From: Daphnia pulex
Lineage: Eukaryota; Arthropoda; Branchiopoda; Diplostraca; Daphniidae
Direction: 5' to 3'
Length of the DNA stretch: 64,000 nucleotides
NCBI RefSeq assembly: GCF_021134715.1
Contig: NC_060018.1
Span: 7,147,501-7,211,500 of the forward strand
Shown: in pieces, positions 49,252-60,819 of the stretch
Numbering within the stretch: position 1 is the stretch's first letter
Layout: each line of letters starts with the position of its first letter
Notes under the pieces: model-generated
What the model was told of the DNA's origin: nothing
Databases searched by the model: none
Seen by the model: the letters and a program-made list of their open reading frames with translations, nothing else
Made by a program: the position numbers and the translations under genes

Positions 49252-52200
49252 TCAGTACCACTTACCGCCGGAATCGTGTGCTGACGGATGACCGACGAAA
49301 GGTTCAAGACCATTGACATGCATTCCATGAAGATTTAACAGTTGAGCCAGTGCAGTCCGGACTCCTTCCGTAGCCAGGCTTCCTCCTACAAGTTGACTGG
49401 AGGAATCCACGGCTGCGGAATCTGAACCGTCAGACCAAGAGCGCCCTATAATTACAATCGACTTGAATTTGCCAGAAACAAAGGGCAAAGAATTCGAACA
49501 GACGAATCGACATTTTTTTTTAACAACCTCTAATGCAAATGCATCTAAATGGTAGCGTTTTTGAACGAACAATCAAACATTCTTATCGACTGGAAATAGC
49601 AAAGAACACTTACCTCCTGGAAGAAAAATGGCTTCATGTGGATCAAGGCTAGACGATGATGAATTTGCCGTTTTGGCATTAAGCTGTGAGTTCTTGGAGG
49701 CAGTGGCTGCCATTATCAGTTGCGTATTTAGATTCTGAACCAGTTGAGATGATTCAGCATCAACCTATTATTTGATAACCCCAAGTGAAAACCAATTTTC
49801 AAACAAACGGTAATACAAGTTTAAGCTTACCTTTTCACTCATCAGAGATGTAATTTGATCCACACGAACCGTTTGTTGGCTCGTGAGCAATTTCTTTATA
49901 GACGTCAACTGTTGCAACAAAGACAATGAAGCGTTTCCTCCAGCATTATTTCCAGAACCTCTGTTAGGAATAGGAGGTGTATTCGAATTTTCAGCTGAAC
50001 GTGACTGCTGCTGTCGATAAGCTGCATTCGGAGAGACGCTAAATCCACCAGCCTCCAACTTAAGATTCCGAGAGGAGCTAGAATGGCAAATTTGAGCATT
50101 AGTTAGTTTTCAATGAAAAGCATTAGTGATGGGCCGTTAAATTTTTTTTTTTACGTTTGTTCATCGTTAAATTAACGCTTCGAACACTTAATAACAAATA
50201 ATAAAACTCTTAATTGACGACGAGAACTTTCTTGAAAAAGAGTCAAACTCTGAACAAGGTTTCCGCGACTCCTGTTTTACTTTTTGGATAGACTATCTTA
50301 AAAAAATATATGGTAGGGAAGATAGGAATACAAGAAGCTGGTTTTTATCTTCCTCTTGTTTTCATCCTTTCCCCCTTTACTTTCCATTGTTTTAGATCTA
50401 TTGAAAAGTACTTAAATACTAGGCCAACTGGGGTAGTGCTAATGGGTGGCTAATGCCATTTTATTAGTGGCTAACATACTTGATTTTATTTTAAGATCAT
50501 TCAAAAATTTCAAAAGGGAATCGAATAACTGTTTCTTTCTCGGCCCACCACTAAAAGGGGAAAAGCCATATAAAACTATGGCATCCTACCCTCCTGTCGA
50601 GTTAGACTCGGCGGTTTCTTCTGCTACACGACCATTCCCAGGTGCATGCAATGCAGCTTGATGTCGTTGCTGCTGTTCCTGCTGCTCCCTCATTTGACGG
50701 CGTCGTTTCTTGCTCCACAACTCGTGACAATCTTGCCAAGTTGGTAAGATAGGAGGTGGGAAACTGATGAGAAAAAAAAGCATAACAAATTAATAAACAC
50801 TTATGAGTGACAAAAAACAAAACAAAAACAATGCTGATGCATACTTCTCAGGAGCCACAGCTTTCAGCCATGGAGATTTCAATCCTTCGTCAGCAGTAAT
50901 TCTTTTGTCTGGGTCAAGCTCAAGCATTTTGTCGAGTAGATCCAAAGCCGCGGGTGGCATAAAAGCAAATTCGTCCCGAACTCTCCTTCGGTAGGTCTTT
51001 TTGGGACGAAGCGTATGCCATTGAGGAAGCTTGACGACCGACGGCCAAACGGCAGGGCAAGGCGTACCGCATAAACGAGAAATGAGCTCAAGCTGCATCA
51101 TTTCCACATTTGCTTGAAAGACAGGCTTTTTCAGGAAAAGTTCCCCCAAAATACAACCACAAGACCACACATCTATAGCCGGGCCGTACCGCTCTTCACC
51201 AAGGAGCAATTCAGGAGGTCGATACCAAAGCGTAATCACTTTGTTTGTGTAAGGGCGTTGTTTGTCTTCAGCATTGTAGAGGCGGGCCAATCCGAAATCG
51301 GCGAGTTTCACTTGCCCCCGATTATTCATTAAAATGTTGCTACACTTGATATCACGGTGAAGGAAGTTTTTTTTGTGACAGTAGTTCAGTCCGTCCAATA
51401 ATTGTTTCATAATAGAAGCGTTGTTTTGCTCGTTAAAGTCAACTAGTCCTGACTCCAGCAGGCCCATCAAATCGTGGTCCATGTACTCGAACACCAAATA
51501 AAATGAGCCTTTGTCTTTGCGGAAGTCCAACGCGTCCTGCTTGTCAGTGACTATTTCTTTCAAATTAACAATATTACGATGATTGAGTTGTCGCAAGATC
51601 TTGATTTCACGTACAGCTGTGATTGGGAAGCCTTCTTTTTCATTTTCAAGACGTACTTTCTTCAAAGCCACCATTTCGGTAGTGGCTTTGTCCTTAGCTT
51701 TGTACACTTGACCGTATGTTCCTTCACCGATTTGAGCCACCATTTCAAAAGTGTCCACACATCGGACACCCCAATCCTTGGCGGTCATACTTTCCAATAG
51801 CTTTTTGCCATAGATGACTGGGCGAAGAGATTTTGGTCGTGGGCCCTTGATCGTGCTAGCACTACCATCCGGATTGGAAGGAGGTGTCATTCCACTCATA
51901 TCTTCGTCCGGGCTCAATTCTTCGGCTCCTGAAACAACAGACGGCATCGGCAAATCCTTGACGAGGCTCTTGTTCTTCCGGGGTGGACTTTTTACAAACG
52001 AGGTTTGACTGGAAGGAGAAGGCGGCAACTCAATTTTATTCAGTGAATGCTGATGGCCTTTAACGTCCGAAATGGAAGTAGAAACAGGAATGAAACCACC
52101 AACTGATACAGCTGGTGAAGGGTGAGGAGGCGTCGTCGACTCTACTGGAATGGGGATATCCAATAAAGAATGCATAACGCCGTCCGATTCACTTTTCAAC

Positions 52201-53750
52201 TCAAATCGTTGTCTCGGTTGTTTATCTTGTTCCTGCATCTTCTTTGATTTGGTTTTAACCATTTCAGCGAACAAGCTGGTATCAATCATGTTTGCACGAT
52301 TCGAAGCAAGAGTTTTGGGAATTGCAGAAGACACTTGAGCAGGTGAAACGACCGGGACAGGCGGGCGACGTTGTTCACTGCTTCGGATAGGTGGTGGGCT
52401 ACGACTACGGCTGATCTTGTAGGGGCGATCACGAGATCGGTTAGGTTGCCGCTTCGGAGACCAGCTACGTGACTTTGAGCGGCGAGGAATACGCCCCACT
52501 GCAGAGGAAGGCGAACGAGGCCCAATTTTCTTATTGCGACTGGGACTACGACTTCTACTGCGGCCCCTACGCTTACGATTCGTCTCTCTTTCACGACTAC
52601 GGGAACGGCTTCTAGATTTTCGGCGTTTTCGGTTGGTCTCAGGATGTGGATAAGGAGGCGTTCGGACTCTTACTGGACTTTTGTTGATAGGTTCTTTTGA
52701 AAGTTTGAATTTTTCGTAAGCTTTGGGAGGAAGTGGAGGTGTATGAGGAGATAATTCACCGACTCCGTCAAATCTGAAAGGGGAAACTTTTTCCGGAGTG
52801 TGCGGAGAACGAGTGCGAGACCGTTGACGATCGGCCAGAGTTGGTTTTTTCGAGGTTAACGTGTCTGATGAAACTTCTTTAGTTGGCGGCTCACGTGGTC
52901 TTGAGGGTGGAGGAGGAGACACGGATGAACGAAAACATGCTGGGGAATCTTCGGATGAAGATGGTTCACGTACAGCACGAACAGCAGGAGGTTCAATTAT
53001 TGAGGATTTGCGATTCCGATATTCACCCGAGGTTTCAAAGTGCTGAATACGCGAATCCTGATGCATATGATCCTCTCGACTGCTGGCACTACGGCTAGAT
53101 ACATAACGTGCGTTTCCGTGGGAAGTTTCCCTTTTGGGTACGACTACTAGATCTTCTTCTGAACTCACAGGACTTCCTTCAGGAAACGAAGATTTGGAAG
53201 GAGGCGAGCGATGTCGATGTTTCTTTTTCCGTTTGCGACTCAATGATGGAGAACGTGAGGGCGAACGAGAAGGAGTACGTGATCTTCGTCGACGTTTTTC
53301 TTTCTTGTGTTTCTTATCTTTACGCTCTTTCCTATTTTTCTTGGCTGACTTTTGTTCTGGTTCTTCCGATGCTTGGTGGTCTTTGCTAAAAGTCTGTGAA
53401 GCATATTCCCCAGCATTGTTGAGATCTCTGCTTCGCACTTGACTGCCAAACATTGATCTATGTCTTACAGGACTGACTTCTCCTTCACTCAGACTTACTT
53501 GACTGTCATCAGTAATTTCACCTTGTTCAGGTTCGCTGAATGCCTCAGAGCTGACATCACTGTATTCAACAGGGGTTTTGTTGTTTGAAGAGCATTTTGC
53601 ATCACGCAAATGCTTACCTTTAGAATATCCTTTATCCTTAATTTGCTTTCTACTGCTTCTTGACTTCTTAGGTTTTCGATGCATTTTCTTCTCTTTGCTT
53701 CGCAGAGAAGCAGGAGATATATTGAAGTGCTCATCTTCACTGCTGCCCAT
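49252..53750 (-). CDS. Cdk12: Cyclin-dependent kinase 12/13 (RNA polymerase II CTD kinase)
   Basis: Five coding exons, 53750-50845, 50763-50590, 50077-49831, 49764-49614 and 49445-49252, give 1,223 aa. With cyclin K this nuclear kinase phosphorylates the Pol II CTD, supporting elongation and processing of long genes. The first 650 residues are an RS-rich, low-complexity region. The kinase domain (about 665-960) has GEGTYGQVY, catalytic Lys in VALKKV, the cyclin-binding helix [25 protein letters not shown] and the T-loop. The family-specific C-terminal extension follows in exon 2 ([16 protein letters not shown], including the HE motif that contacts ATP). The tail is Gln/Ser-rich. The last exon also contains a strong donor near its stop, so a different ending is possible. 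The start at 53750 begins the first in-frame Met (MGSSEDEHF). Confidence 0.94.
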
Positions 53751-54590
53751 TTTTTTGTCGACTTGGAGCTGATTTGAAGGAACTGAAACCTACTTCGGCA
53801 CAGAATTATAAGCAGAAAAAAGTAAAAAATCAGATGTTTGCAACATACGTCAATCAACGATTTTTTACGTCAACACAACAAAGACATGAGAAACAAGATT
53901 TAAATTTTTCAACTTACGTCACATCATACGGCGATTAGTGAAATGGAGTATTAGATCAAACAAATGACCAAAAAATTGTTGATGTTAGAACTTTTAACAA
54001 AACTAGTATGTGCCAACGAGCATATTTTTCAATCACAGCTTTAAAAAATAAACATTTTTAATATCAAATGCGTATTTAAAATGTATGGATGTTTCAATAT
54101 AAACATGGATATTTCTGGATATGCAAGAATCGGTTTTCGGTATTTTCGCTTAAAAAAATTTCTGTCAAGAAACCTGCAGCTGAAATTGAAAATTGACAGG
54201 CCAGAAACTTGCCTATTAGAGTATTAGATGAAATAAAAGAATGTTTCGGATATAGCGACATCTACCGTTTGTTTTAGACTCTCCCTTCCTTAAGTCCAGA
54301 GCCTTGATCCGCATGCCGGCAGATAGTTTTGTAGCATGATTGAATTCACGTTGTTGTTAAAAACAAATAAAGTTATTTTGAATTTCAGTAACTTAAAGTC
54401 TTCCTCAGAATCCGACGAACATCTCTGAATATCTCTGAAGTTTCATGGCAATATCGGCCGGACGGGGAGTTCGTTAGGAGACAGCCTGGACAGACATCGA
54501 AATTTTTTATTAGATTTTCTATACGCTACTTTAAAGATGGAAAAAAGAGGTTATACGAAAATATCTTGATTGAAAGCTACTCACCTCATT
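53751..54590. other. Upstream region of Cdk12
   Basis: It probably contains Cdk12 5' UTR exons and promoter. An exon-like end with donor ATGAG/GTGAGTAG is seen on the minus strand near 54585. No protein-coding sequence is evident. Confidence 0.4.
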
Positions 54591-55572
54591 TTAACAAGCG
54601 ATCCACGAATCAAGTAGACCAAAATCCCGGAGCGGCTTTCCTGATCTAAATCCGGAAAAGGCATTAAAAATCTAAAAAAAATATAGCCACGTTCGTCTTC
54701 GCACGCCGGATTTACCTGCGTTTGCAGAATGACGATTTTCCCCCCCGTTTAGGAGTTATTTAGGTCTAAAGTTTGGTTTTATTGAATTTTGTCAGAAAGT
54801 GGGGGGGCTTTGACATCCATTTTCGAAAAAGTGGGGGAGCTAGGGAAAAAACTAATTTTTTGAAAAGGTTTATTGCAATCTCAACCACCAAAATCCAAAA
54901 GGAATTTCCTTTCCGGATTTTATTGGTTGAGATATTACCAATTTAGTGAAAGGATTATTTAGCTGGTTTCCCTCCCTGGCTTGCAACCATTTTTTCGTAC
55001 GGTCCGCTGCGCTCCTGGCGGAAGCCAGCAGAAGGTCTTATACATCGGCCAATAAGAAATCTGGGTTCACTATATATGAAGGCCTGTATAAATGCAATGG
55101 GTCTAATGTGAAGGCCGATATATAAGACCTTCTGCTGGCTTCCGCCAGGAGCGCAGCGGACCGTACGAAAAAATGGCTGCAAGCCAGGGAGGGAAACCAG
55201 CTAAATAATCCTTTCACTAAATTGGTAATATCTCAACCAATAAAATCCGGAAAGGAAATTCCTTTTGGATTTTGGTGGTTGAGATTGCAATAAACCTTTT
55301 CAAAAAATTAGTTTTTTCCCTAGCTCCCCCACTTTTTCGAAAATGGATGTCAAAGCCCCCCCACTTTCTGACAAAATTCAAAAAAACCAAACTTTAGAGC
55401 TAAATAACTCCTAAACGGGGAGGAAAATCGTCATTCTGCAAACGCAGGTAAATCCGGCGTGCGAAGACGAACATGGCTATATTTTTTTAAGATTTTTAAT
55501 GCCTTTTCCGGATTTAGATCAGGAAAGCCGCTCCGGGATTTTGGTCTACTTGATTCGTGGATCGCTTGTTAA
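54591..55572. mobile_element. Large fold-back element (about 460-bp arms, 60-bp spacer)
   Basis: Bases 54591-55050 recur inverted at 55113-55572 with few differences. The outer ends read TTAACAAGCGATCCACGAATC and its complement; the inner ends contain GGCGGAAGCCAGCAGAAGG. The outermost TTAA on both sides could be a TTAA target duplication, as for piggyBac-type elements, but the ends do not start with CCC. No coding sequence is inside. A tailed inverted-repeat transposon or an inverted duplication would both fit. It lies between the divergent Cdk12 and CNOT9 genes. Confidence 0.75.
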
Positions 55573-55791
55573 ATCTTACCTGCGACCTGCGCGTTTGTCT
55601 TTGTTTTTTAGTGGTTTTTTTCTTATGAAACAATGTTTGAAAGCACCACTAGATGCTGGTACTAGCACCTCGATGATTCACCTCCCTGATCCCTCCCTCC
55701 ATAAAGGAATTTCGGCCACACCACTTCATGGCCATACATCAAGTAGACCTTGTTTGGGATAAGCAATAAAAAAATAAAAAACCACTCAAAA

Positions 55792-57009
55792 ATGGCGACT
55801 TCTTTGGTGACATCCAACTTGCAATCTGTTGACCGAGAAAAAATTTATCTATGGATTACAGAATTAACAAATCCTGAAACTCGTGAAAGTGCTCTTTTTG
55901 AATTAAGGTATAATATACGAATTTTTCTAAGCGATTAGGATTTGTTTCACTTTATCGAAGCAAAAGGTCCCGGCTTGTTGTTGTGGATTCGGCTTTATTG
56001 AAAAAGCATTTGCCATTTTTACATTCCAACTACCAGCAACAAGTGTGTTGTCTTGTTAGGGATAAGGTTCCATTTTCAAATGTTTGTCGATTGTTTCAAA
56101 CATTAGAGACATGATGTCTTCCACTAGCTTTTTATTAATTTTTCATTTCTTCCATGCAGTAAAAAGAGAGAAGTTGTTCCTGATTTGGCTCCTATGCTGT
56201 GGCATTCATTTGGAACTATAGCAGCTCTATTGCAAGATATTGTAAGCATTTATCCAGCAGTAAGTCCACCTACTCTTACTGCTCAACAGTCCAACAGAGT
56301 TTGCAATGCTCTTGCTCTTCTGCAATGTGTTGCTTCACACCAAGAAACCAGATCTGCTTTTCTGCAAGCTCACATCCCATTATTCCTCTACCCTTTTTTG
56401 CACACTGTGAGCAAGACACGGCCATTTGAATATCTTCGTTTGACCAGTTTGGGAGTCATTGGTGCTCTAGTTAAAACTGATGAACAGGAGGTTATCAACT
56501 TTCTTCTTACAACAGAGATAATTCCATTGTGTTTGAGGATAATGGAAACTGGATCTGAACTGTCCAAGACTGTTGCAACTTTCATACTTCAAAAAATTCT
56601 CTTGGATGAAACTGGTCTGGCTTACATTTGTCAAACTTATGAGCGCTTTTCTCATGTTGCAATGATACTTGGTAAAATGGTTTTATCATTGGCCAAAGAA
56701 CAGTCAGCTCGTCTTTTGAAGCACGTTGTCCGATGTTATCTTCGTCTTTCTGACAATCCAAGGTAAGGGACTTGCAAAAACCAAAAAGGAATTTTCGTAT
56801 TGATATAAAATTCGACTATATTTTCTAGGGCTCGTGAAGCGTTGCGACAATGCCTACCTGATCAGTTGCGTGATAGCACTTTCTCAACATGTCTTAAAGA
56901 TGATAAGTCAACTAAACAGTGGATGGCGCAACTTCTAAAAAATTTGGAAACTACTAATGGAATGGTAGATCCCCGAATCACCGGTTTGCCCTCAATGACT
57001 CAACCATGA
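55792..57009 (+). CDS. CNOT9: CCR4-NOT transcription complex subunit 9 (CNOT9 / Rcd-1 / CAF40)
   Basis: Three exons, 55792-55907, 56160-56762 and 56829-57009, encode 299 aa, the same length as human CNOT9. It is an armadillo-repeat adaptor of the CCR4-NOT deadenylase complex that docks GW182, Roquin-type and other mRNA-decay partners. Nearly the whole middle is the invariant family core: [115 protein letters not shown]. The start follows a TAAAAAACCACTCAAA leader; [21 protein letters not shown] fits the family N-terminus. The large fold-back element lies 220 bp upstream. Confidence 0.97.
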
Positions 57010-57886
57010 AATGTTAAAAAAGAATGAATGCTCTTGTCTTGTCTTCAGCGAAAAATCGATCAGAATTATAATACAAACTTGCTGTATTGTTTTTTATTGC
57101 AACTAATTTTGCGGTTTCTGCTGACTTATTATATAAATTATAAACACGTGTTTCAGAGAATGTTAAATTTACTTATAAGATGTTCATTTGAGGATACACG
57201 AAACGGTGATTTCATTTTTGTTCAGTATCAATACGCAATATAAATTTGAAGTGTTATGTAAAAATTAGGTTCAATTTACTAACGCGAAAGACAAGGCGAA
57301 AGATGTAGCACGGGGCCACGGGTGTAGTGTCAAGACGGTTCAAGCTATCTATCTCTGTTGCAATATATTTTGTGACGATAAAAATGTTTTTGTTAACTGC
57401 CACGATTGCTTTTGGTCCTAACTTTTAAGTCTTAGATTTTTAATTGGTCCAAGTATTGAAAAATTACTTACTATTTTGTATTTTTGCAAATAATCGAATA
57501 TTATCTGAGTGCACTACCGTAAAATAAGAAATTAGGTCTGAAAATTAATGAATAATGGGAATGGAAAATAAATAATATCAAGTTCGTTCGCGCAACCCGC
57601 ACCCTCTGAACATTCCAAGAGATTCCAAGCTGAATTTTTGTACATTTTATAGAAACAAAAAAACCTTGAATTGTATGCTTTTTGGCCGCTACGTGGTGTT
57701 GAGGGAGGTTTATAGACGCGGTCAACAGATGGCGAATCAAAGCTTCAAACGGCAGGTTCGACCGTTCATCTCATCCGTAAAAAAGCAAAAGAACACTAAG
57801 AATTAAATAAGTAAATAATCGAAGAAAAAGTATATCTTAATTTTTGGTGTGTATTGTGTCGATCGCCGTTTTGACGGTTTTATAAA

Positions 57887-59892
57887 ATGCAAAATACGAA
57901 CGCAGCTACAGGAAGACCTCCCTTTCCTTCTCCGGGGAGTTCTATGCGGTTCAACTCTCCAAATTACCCTGTAAGTATAGTTTCTGTTGTCTTCAATTTT
58001 ACAGTACCAAACCTTGATGTCATTCAACTTTCATTTTATCATAGCGCCCGGCATTCAATCAAATTCAAAACCCTCCAAACTCTACTTCTTCAGCAAGTCC
58101 TACAATGATGGGTCAAAGACCAAACATGATTGGGAATCCAACACCTCCAAATTCCTATAGTGGACAGCCTGTAAGGCCTGGTGGTCCCGGAATGAGCCCC
58201 CAAGCTTTGGGACCAGGGAAGAGACCTGGTGACATGAGAGCCCCTAATCAAACAGGAAAACTGTAAGAAATCAGATTATTTCTTTGTGTCCTTAACATCC
58301 AAGTATTAATGGTTTATATGTAGTGAATATGGCCCTAACAGTGCAAAGAAAAAGAAAAAGCTTGCAGACAAGATTCTTCCACAGAAAGTTCGAGATTTGG
58401 TTCCTGAATCTCAAGCTTACATGGATTTATTGGCATTTGAAAGAAAATTGGATGCTACTATTATGAGAAAACGTCTCGATATTCAAGTAAGTTGAAGTAA
58501 AGATTTCTTTTACACGTGTCAGTAATACTTTTAATACTTTCGTTTCAGGAAGCTTTGAAAAGACCCATGAAACAAAAACGAAAATTGCGTATTTTCATCT
58601 CAAACACATTCTACCCTGCTAGAGAAATGGATAATACTGAAGATGTTGGCGGAGGAAGCGGGGTTGCTTCTTGGGAACTGAGAGTAGAAGGACGACTTCT
58701 GGATGATGCTGCCAAATCAGATCCCAATAAAGTCAAACGGAAGTTTTCTTCGTTTTTCAAATCTCTCGTCATTGAGCTTGATAAAGACTTGTATGGGCCT
58801 GATAACCACCTTGTGGAATGGCATCGAACGTCTACTACTCAAGAAACGGATGGGTTTCAAGTAAAACGACCAGGAGATCGAAATGTACGGTGTACCATCT
58901 TACTTTTGCTCGACTATCAACCGCTGCAATTTCGTCTCGACTCGCGTTTGGCTCGTCTTCTTGGCATTCACACTCAAACAAGACCCATGGTAATCTCTGC
59001 ATTGTGGCAGTACATTAAAACTCACAAACTTCAGGTATTATTCATAGCTGTTACAAGCCATGTGTCAAGAATAATCTAATTTTTTTTCTACTTCCTTACT
59101 ACCTTAGGATCACCAAGAAAGAGAATTCATTCGTTGTGACAAATATATGGAACAAATATTTGGATGTCCTAGAATGAAATTTGCTGAAATTCCACAAAGA
59201 TTGAATCCTCTCTTACATCCCCCTGATCCAATTGTTATCAACCATTTGATAAGGTACTTAGAAATTAAAGAAGAGACCATTTTCCATTTTATATTAATTT
59301 TATAACTTTTTTCTTTCAACAGCAGTGTGGAGAGTGCAGATCAGAAAAAAACTGCCTGCTATGACATTGATGTAGAAGTTGATGATACATTGAAAGCCCA
59401 GATGAATAATTTTTTGCTTTCTACTGCAAGCCAGCAAGAAATTCAGGTTTTTTTTTTCTTCCTGTCAATTACTTTGGCATGTTAAGATATATCTAATTTT
59501 TAATTTGTGGATGTAGAGCTTAGACAACAAGATCCACGAAACGGTTGAAAGCATTAATCAACTGAAGATCAGTCGAGAATTTTTCCTTGGATTTGCCCGA
59601 GATCCGCAGCAATTCATAAACAAATGGCTCTTATCTCAAACAAGGGATTTGAAGGTAAAAAGCTAAATAAAAAAATTTACAAAAATGTGTTGGATAAATT
59701 TAAACGATGTGTTTTTGTTTTGTTTTTTGTTTTCAGACTATGACTGACATCGTAGGAAATCCCGAAGAGGAGCGACGTGGAGAGTTTTACGAGCAAAGCT
59801 GGACCCAAGAAGCCGTTTGCCGATATTTTTACAGCAAAGTTCAACAAAAGCGTGCCGAATTGGAACAGGCATTAGGCATTCGTAACAATTAG
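57887..59892 (+). CDS. Bap60: Brahma-associated protein 60 kDa (SMARCD, SWI/SNF subunit)
   Basis: Eight exons, 57887-57970, 58045-58262, 58324-58486, 58549-59034, 59108-59253, 59323-59446, 59517-59654 and 59737-59892, give 504 aa. BAP60/SMARCD links transcription factors to the SWI/SNF (Brahma) chromatin remodeller in the nucleus. It has a Pro/Gly-rich N-terminus, the [20 protein letters not shown] block, [14 protein letters not shown], and a SWIB/MDM2-like domain at about 276-355 ([35 protein letters not shown]). The conserved C-terminal end includes [18 protein letters not shown] and [19 protein letters not shown]. The start of exon 6 is a tandem acceptor (AGCAG), so the protein may differ by one Ser. 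It lies in tandem with CNOT9, 877 bp downstream. Confidence 0.96.
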
Positions 59893-60435
59893 AATGTTAC
59901 TACTAAGGAAAACAACTTTTGGTTGGACATCGTTTATGTAAGCCAACTGTGACCAAGTGACAGCAGATTAAAAGAAAAATCCCGAGTTACTTATCGTGCA
60001 TTTGCAGACTGGTAAAATAACAAGGAAACTTTTAACTTTCTTCGAGTATCGTGAATCCTAATTTGGGTCTAAATACATGGTGTCTTAAAATAATACTTCA
60101 TCATTACTATTGTTTGCCACCCACGCAAGTAAAGAGATTCAGACCTCTCGATTTTTATTTTTTTTAAATTTTTTTGTTTGTTTGTTTTTGTGTTTATGCT
60201 TTTCAATTTTTACCGTGTGTCCCAAATCTAGGTAGCGCTTTTTCCTTAACTTAAATTCGCTTAAATTTAAGAAGGAAATTTTAGGCAGTGCAGGGCTCAT
60301 CTGATCTATCTGATAATTTTAGAATAGTCATATGATGCCATGGGTGAACACATTTTTACTAAACTCGTAGTAATTGATGCATTAATATCAGTCTGGTTTT
60401 TCTACTGTGCTCGAACGCCCGACCCATTCAAAACA

Positions 60436-60441
60436 AATAAA
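60436..60441 (+). terminator. Likely poly(A) signal of Bap60
   Basis: AATAAA in AAACAAATAAACTATAA, 544 nt after the Bap60 stop codon. The region between is T-rich and non-coding, as expected of a 3' UTR. Earlier variant signals are possible. Confidence 0.45.
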
Positions 60442-60712
60442 CTATAAACTATCAAGGGACTGTTGAGTAATCGATAAGTATTGGGGTCATGGGATCGGTT
60501 CAATATTCCTTCGATGAAGAAATTGTTGTAGTAGGAAACTGATAAATTGATCTGATTCGCCAAGTATCTTTATTTGCGCTTTTCATTAGATAGCTTGTTG
60601 ATTGAATTACACAGTGGAGTTCCGTCGTGTTGCGTGAGTGTTTAGAGAGAATTCATCAAAATTCGTTCTCTGTAGCCGGTGAAAAAATATTCTAGTTCTA
60701 ATTTATCTACAG

Positions 60713-60819
60713 ATGACACGGAAGAACAACGGCCGTCAATTCGATTCTGTGGTGGAACGTAGATCGTGATTCGTGATGTCTCCGACTCACATCCTGACAG
60801 CGGCGCATTGCATTATTCA
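60713..60819 (+). pseudogene. Decayed trypsin-like serine protease exon
   Basis: After an acceptor (TTATCTACAG) the plus strand reads MTRKNNGRQFDS. One base out of frame it gives CGGT, and in the first frame again SPTHILTAAHC, then IIQ, ending at a donor CA/GTAAAT. This is the trypsin-family block around CGG-LI and the catalytic His of TAAHC. A stop codon and frame changes break it. No neighbouring exons for the Asp or Ser of the catalytic triad are visible, so it is an isolated fragment. Confidence 0.5.

Noticed and set aside
49116-49316. A 66-codon plus-strand frame with a basic protein
   Set aside because: It lies antisense to the end of Cdk12, with no homology I recognise and no splice or poly(A) support.
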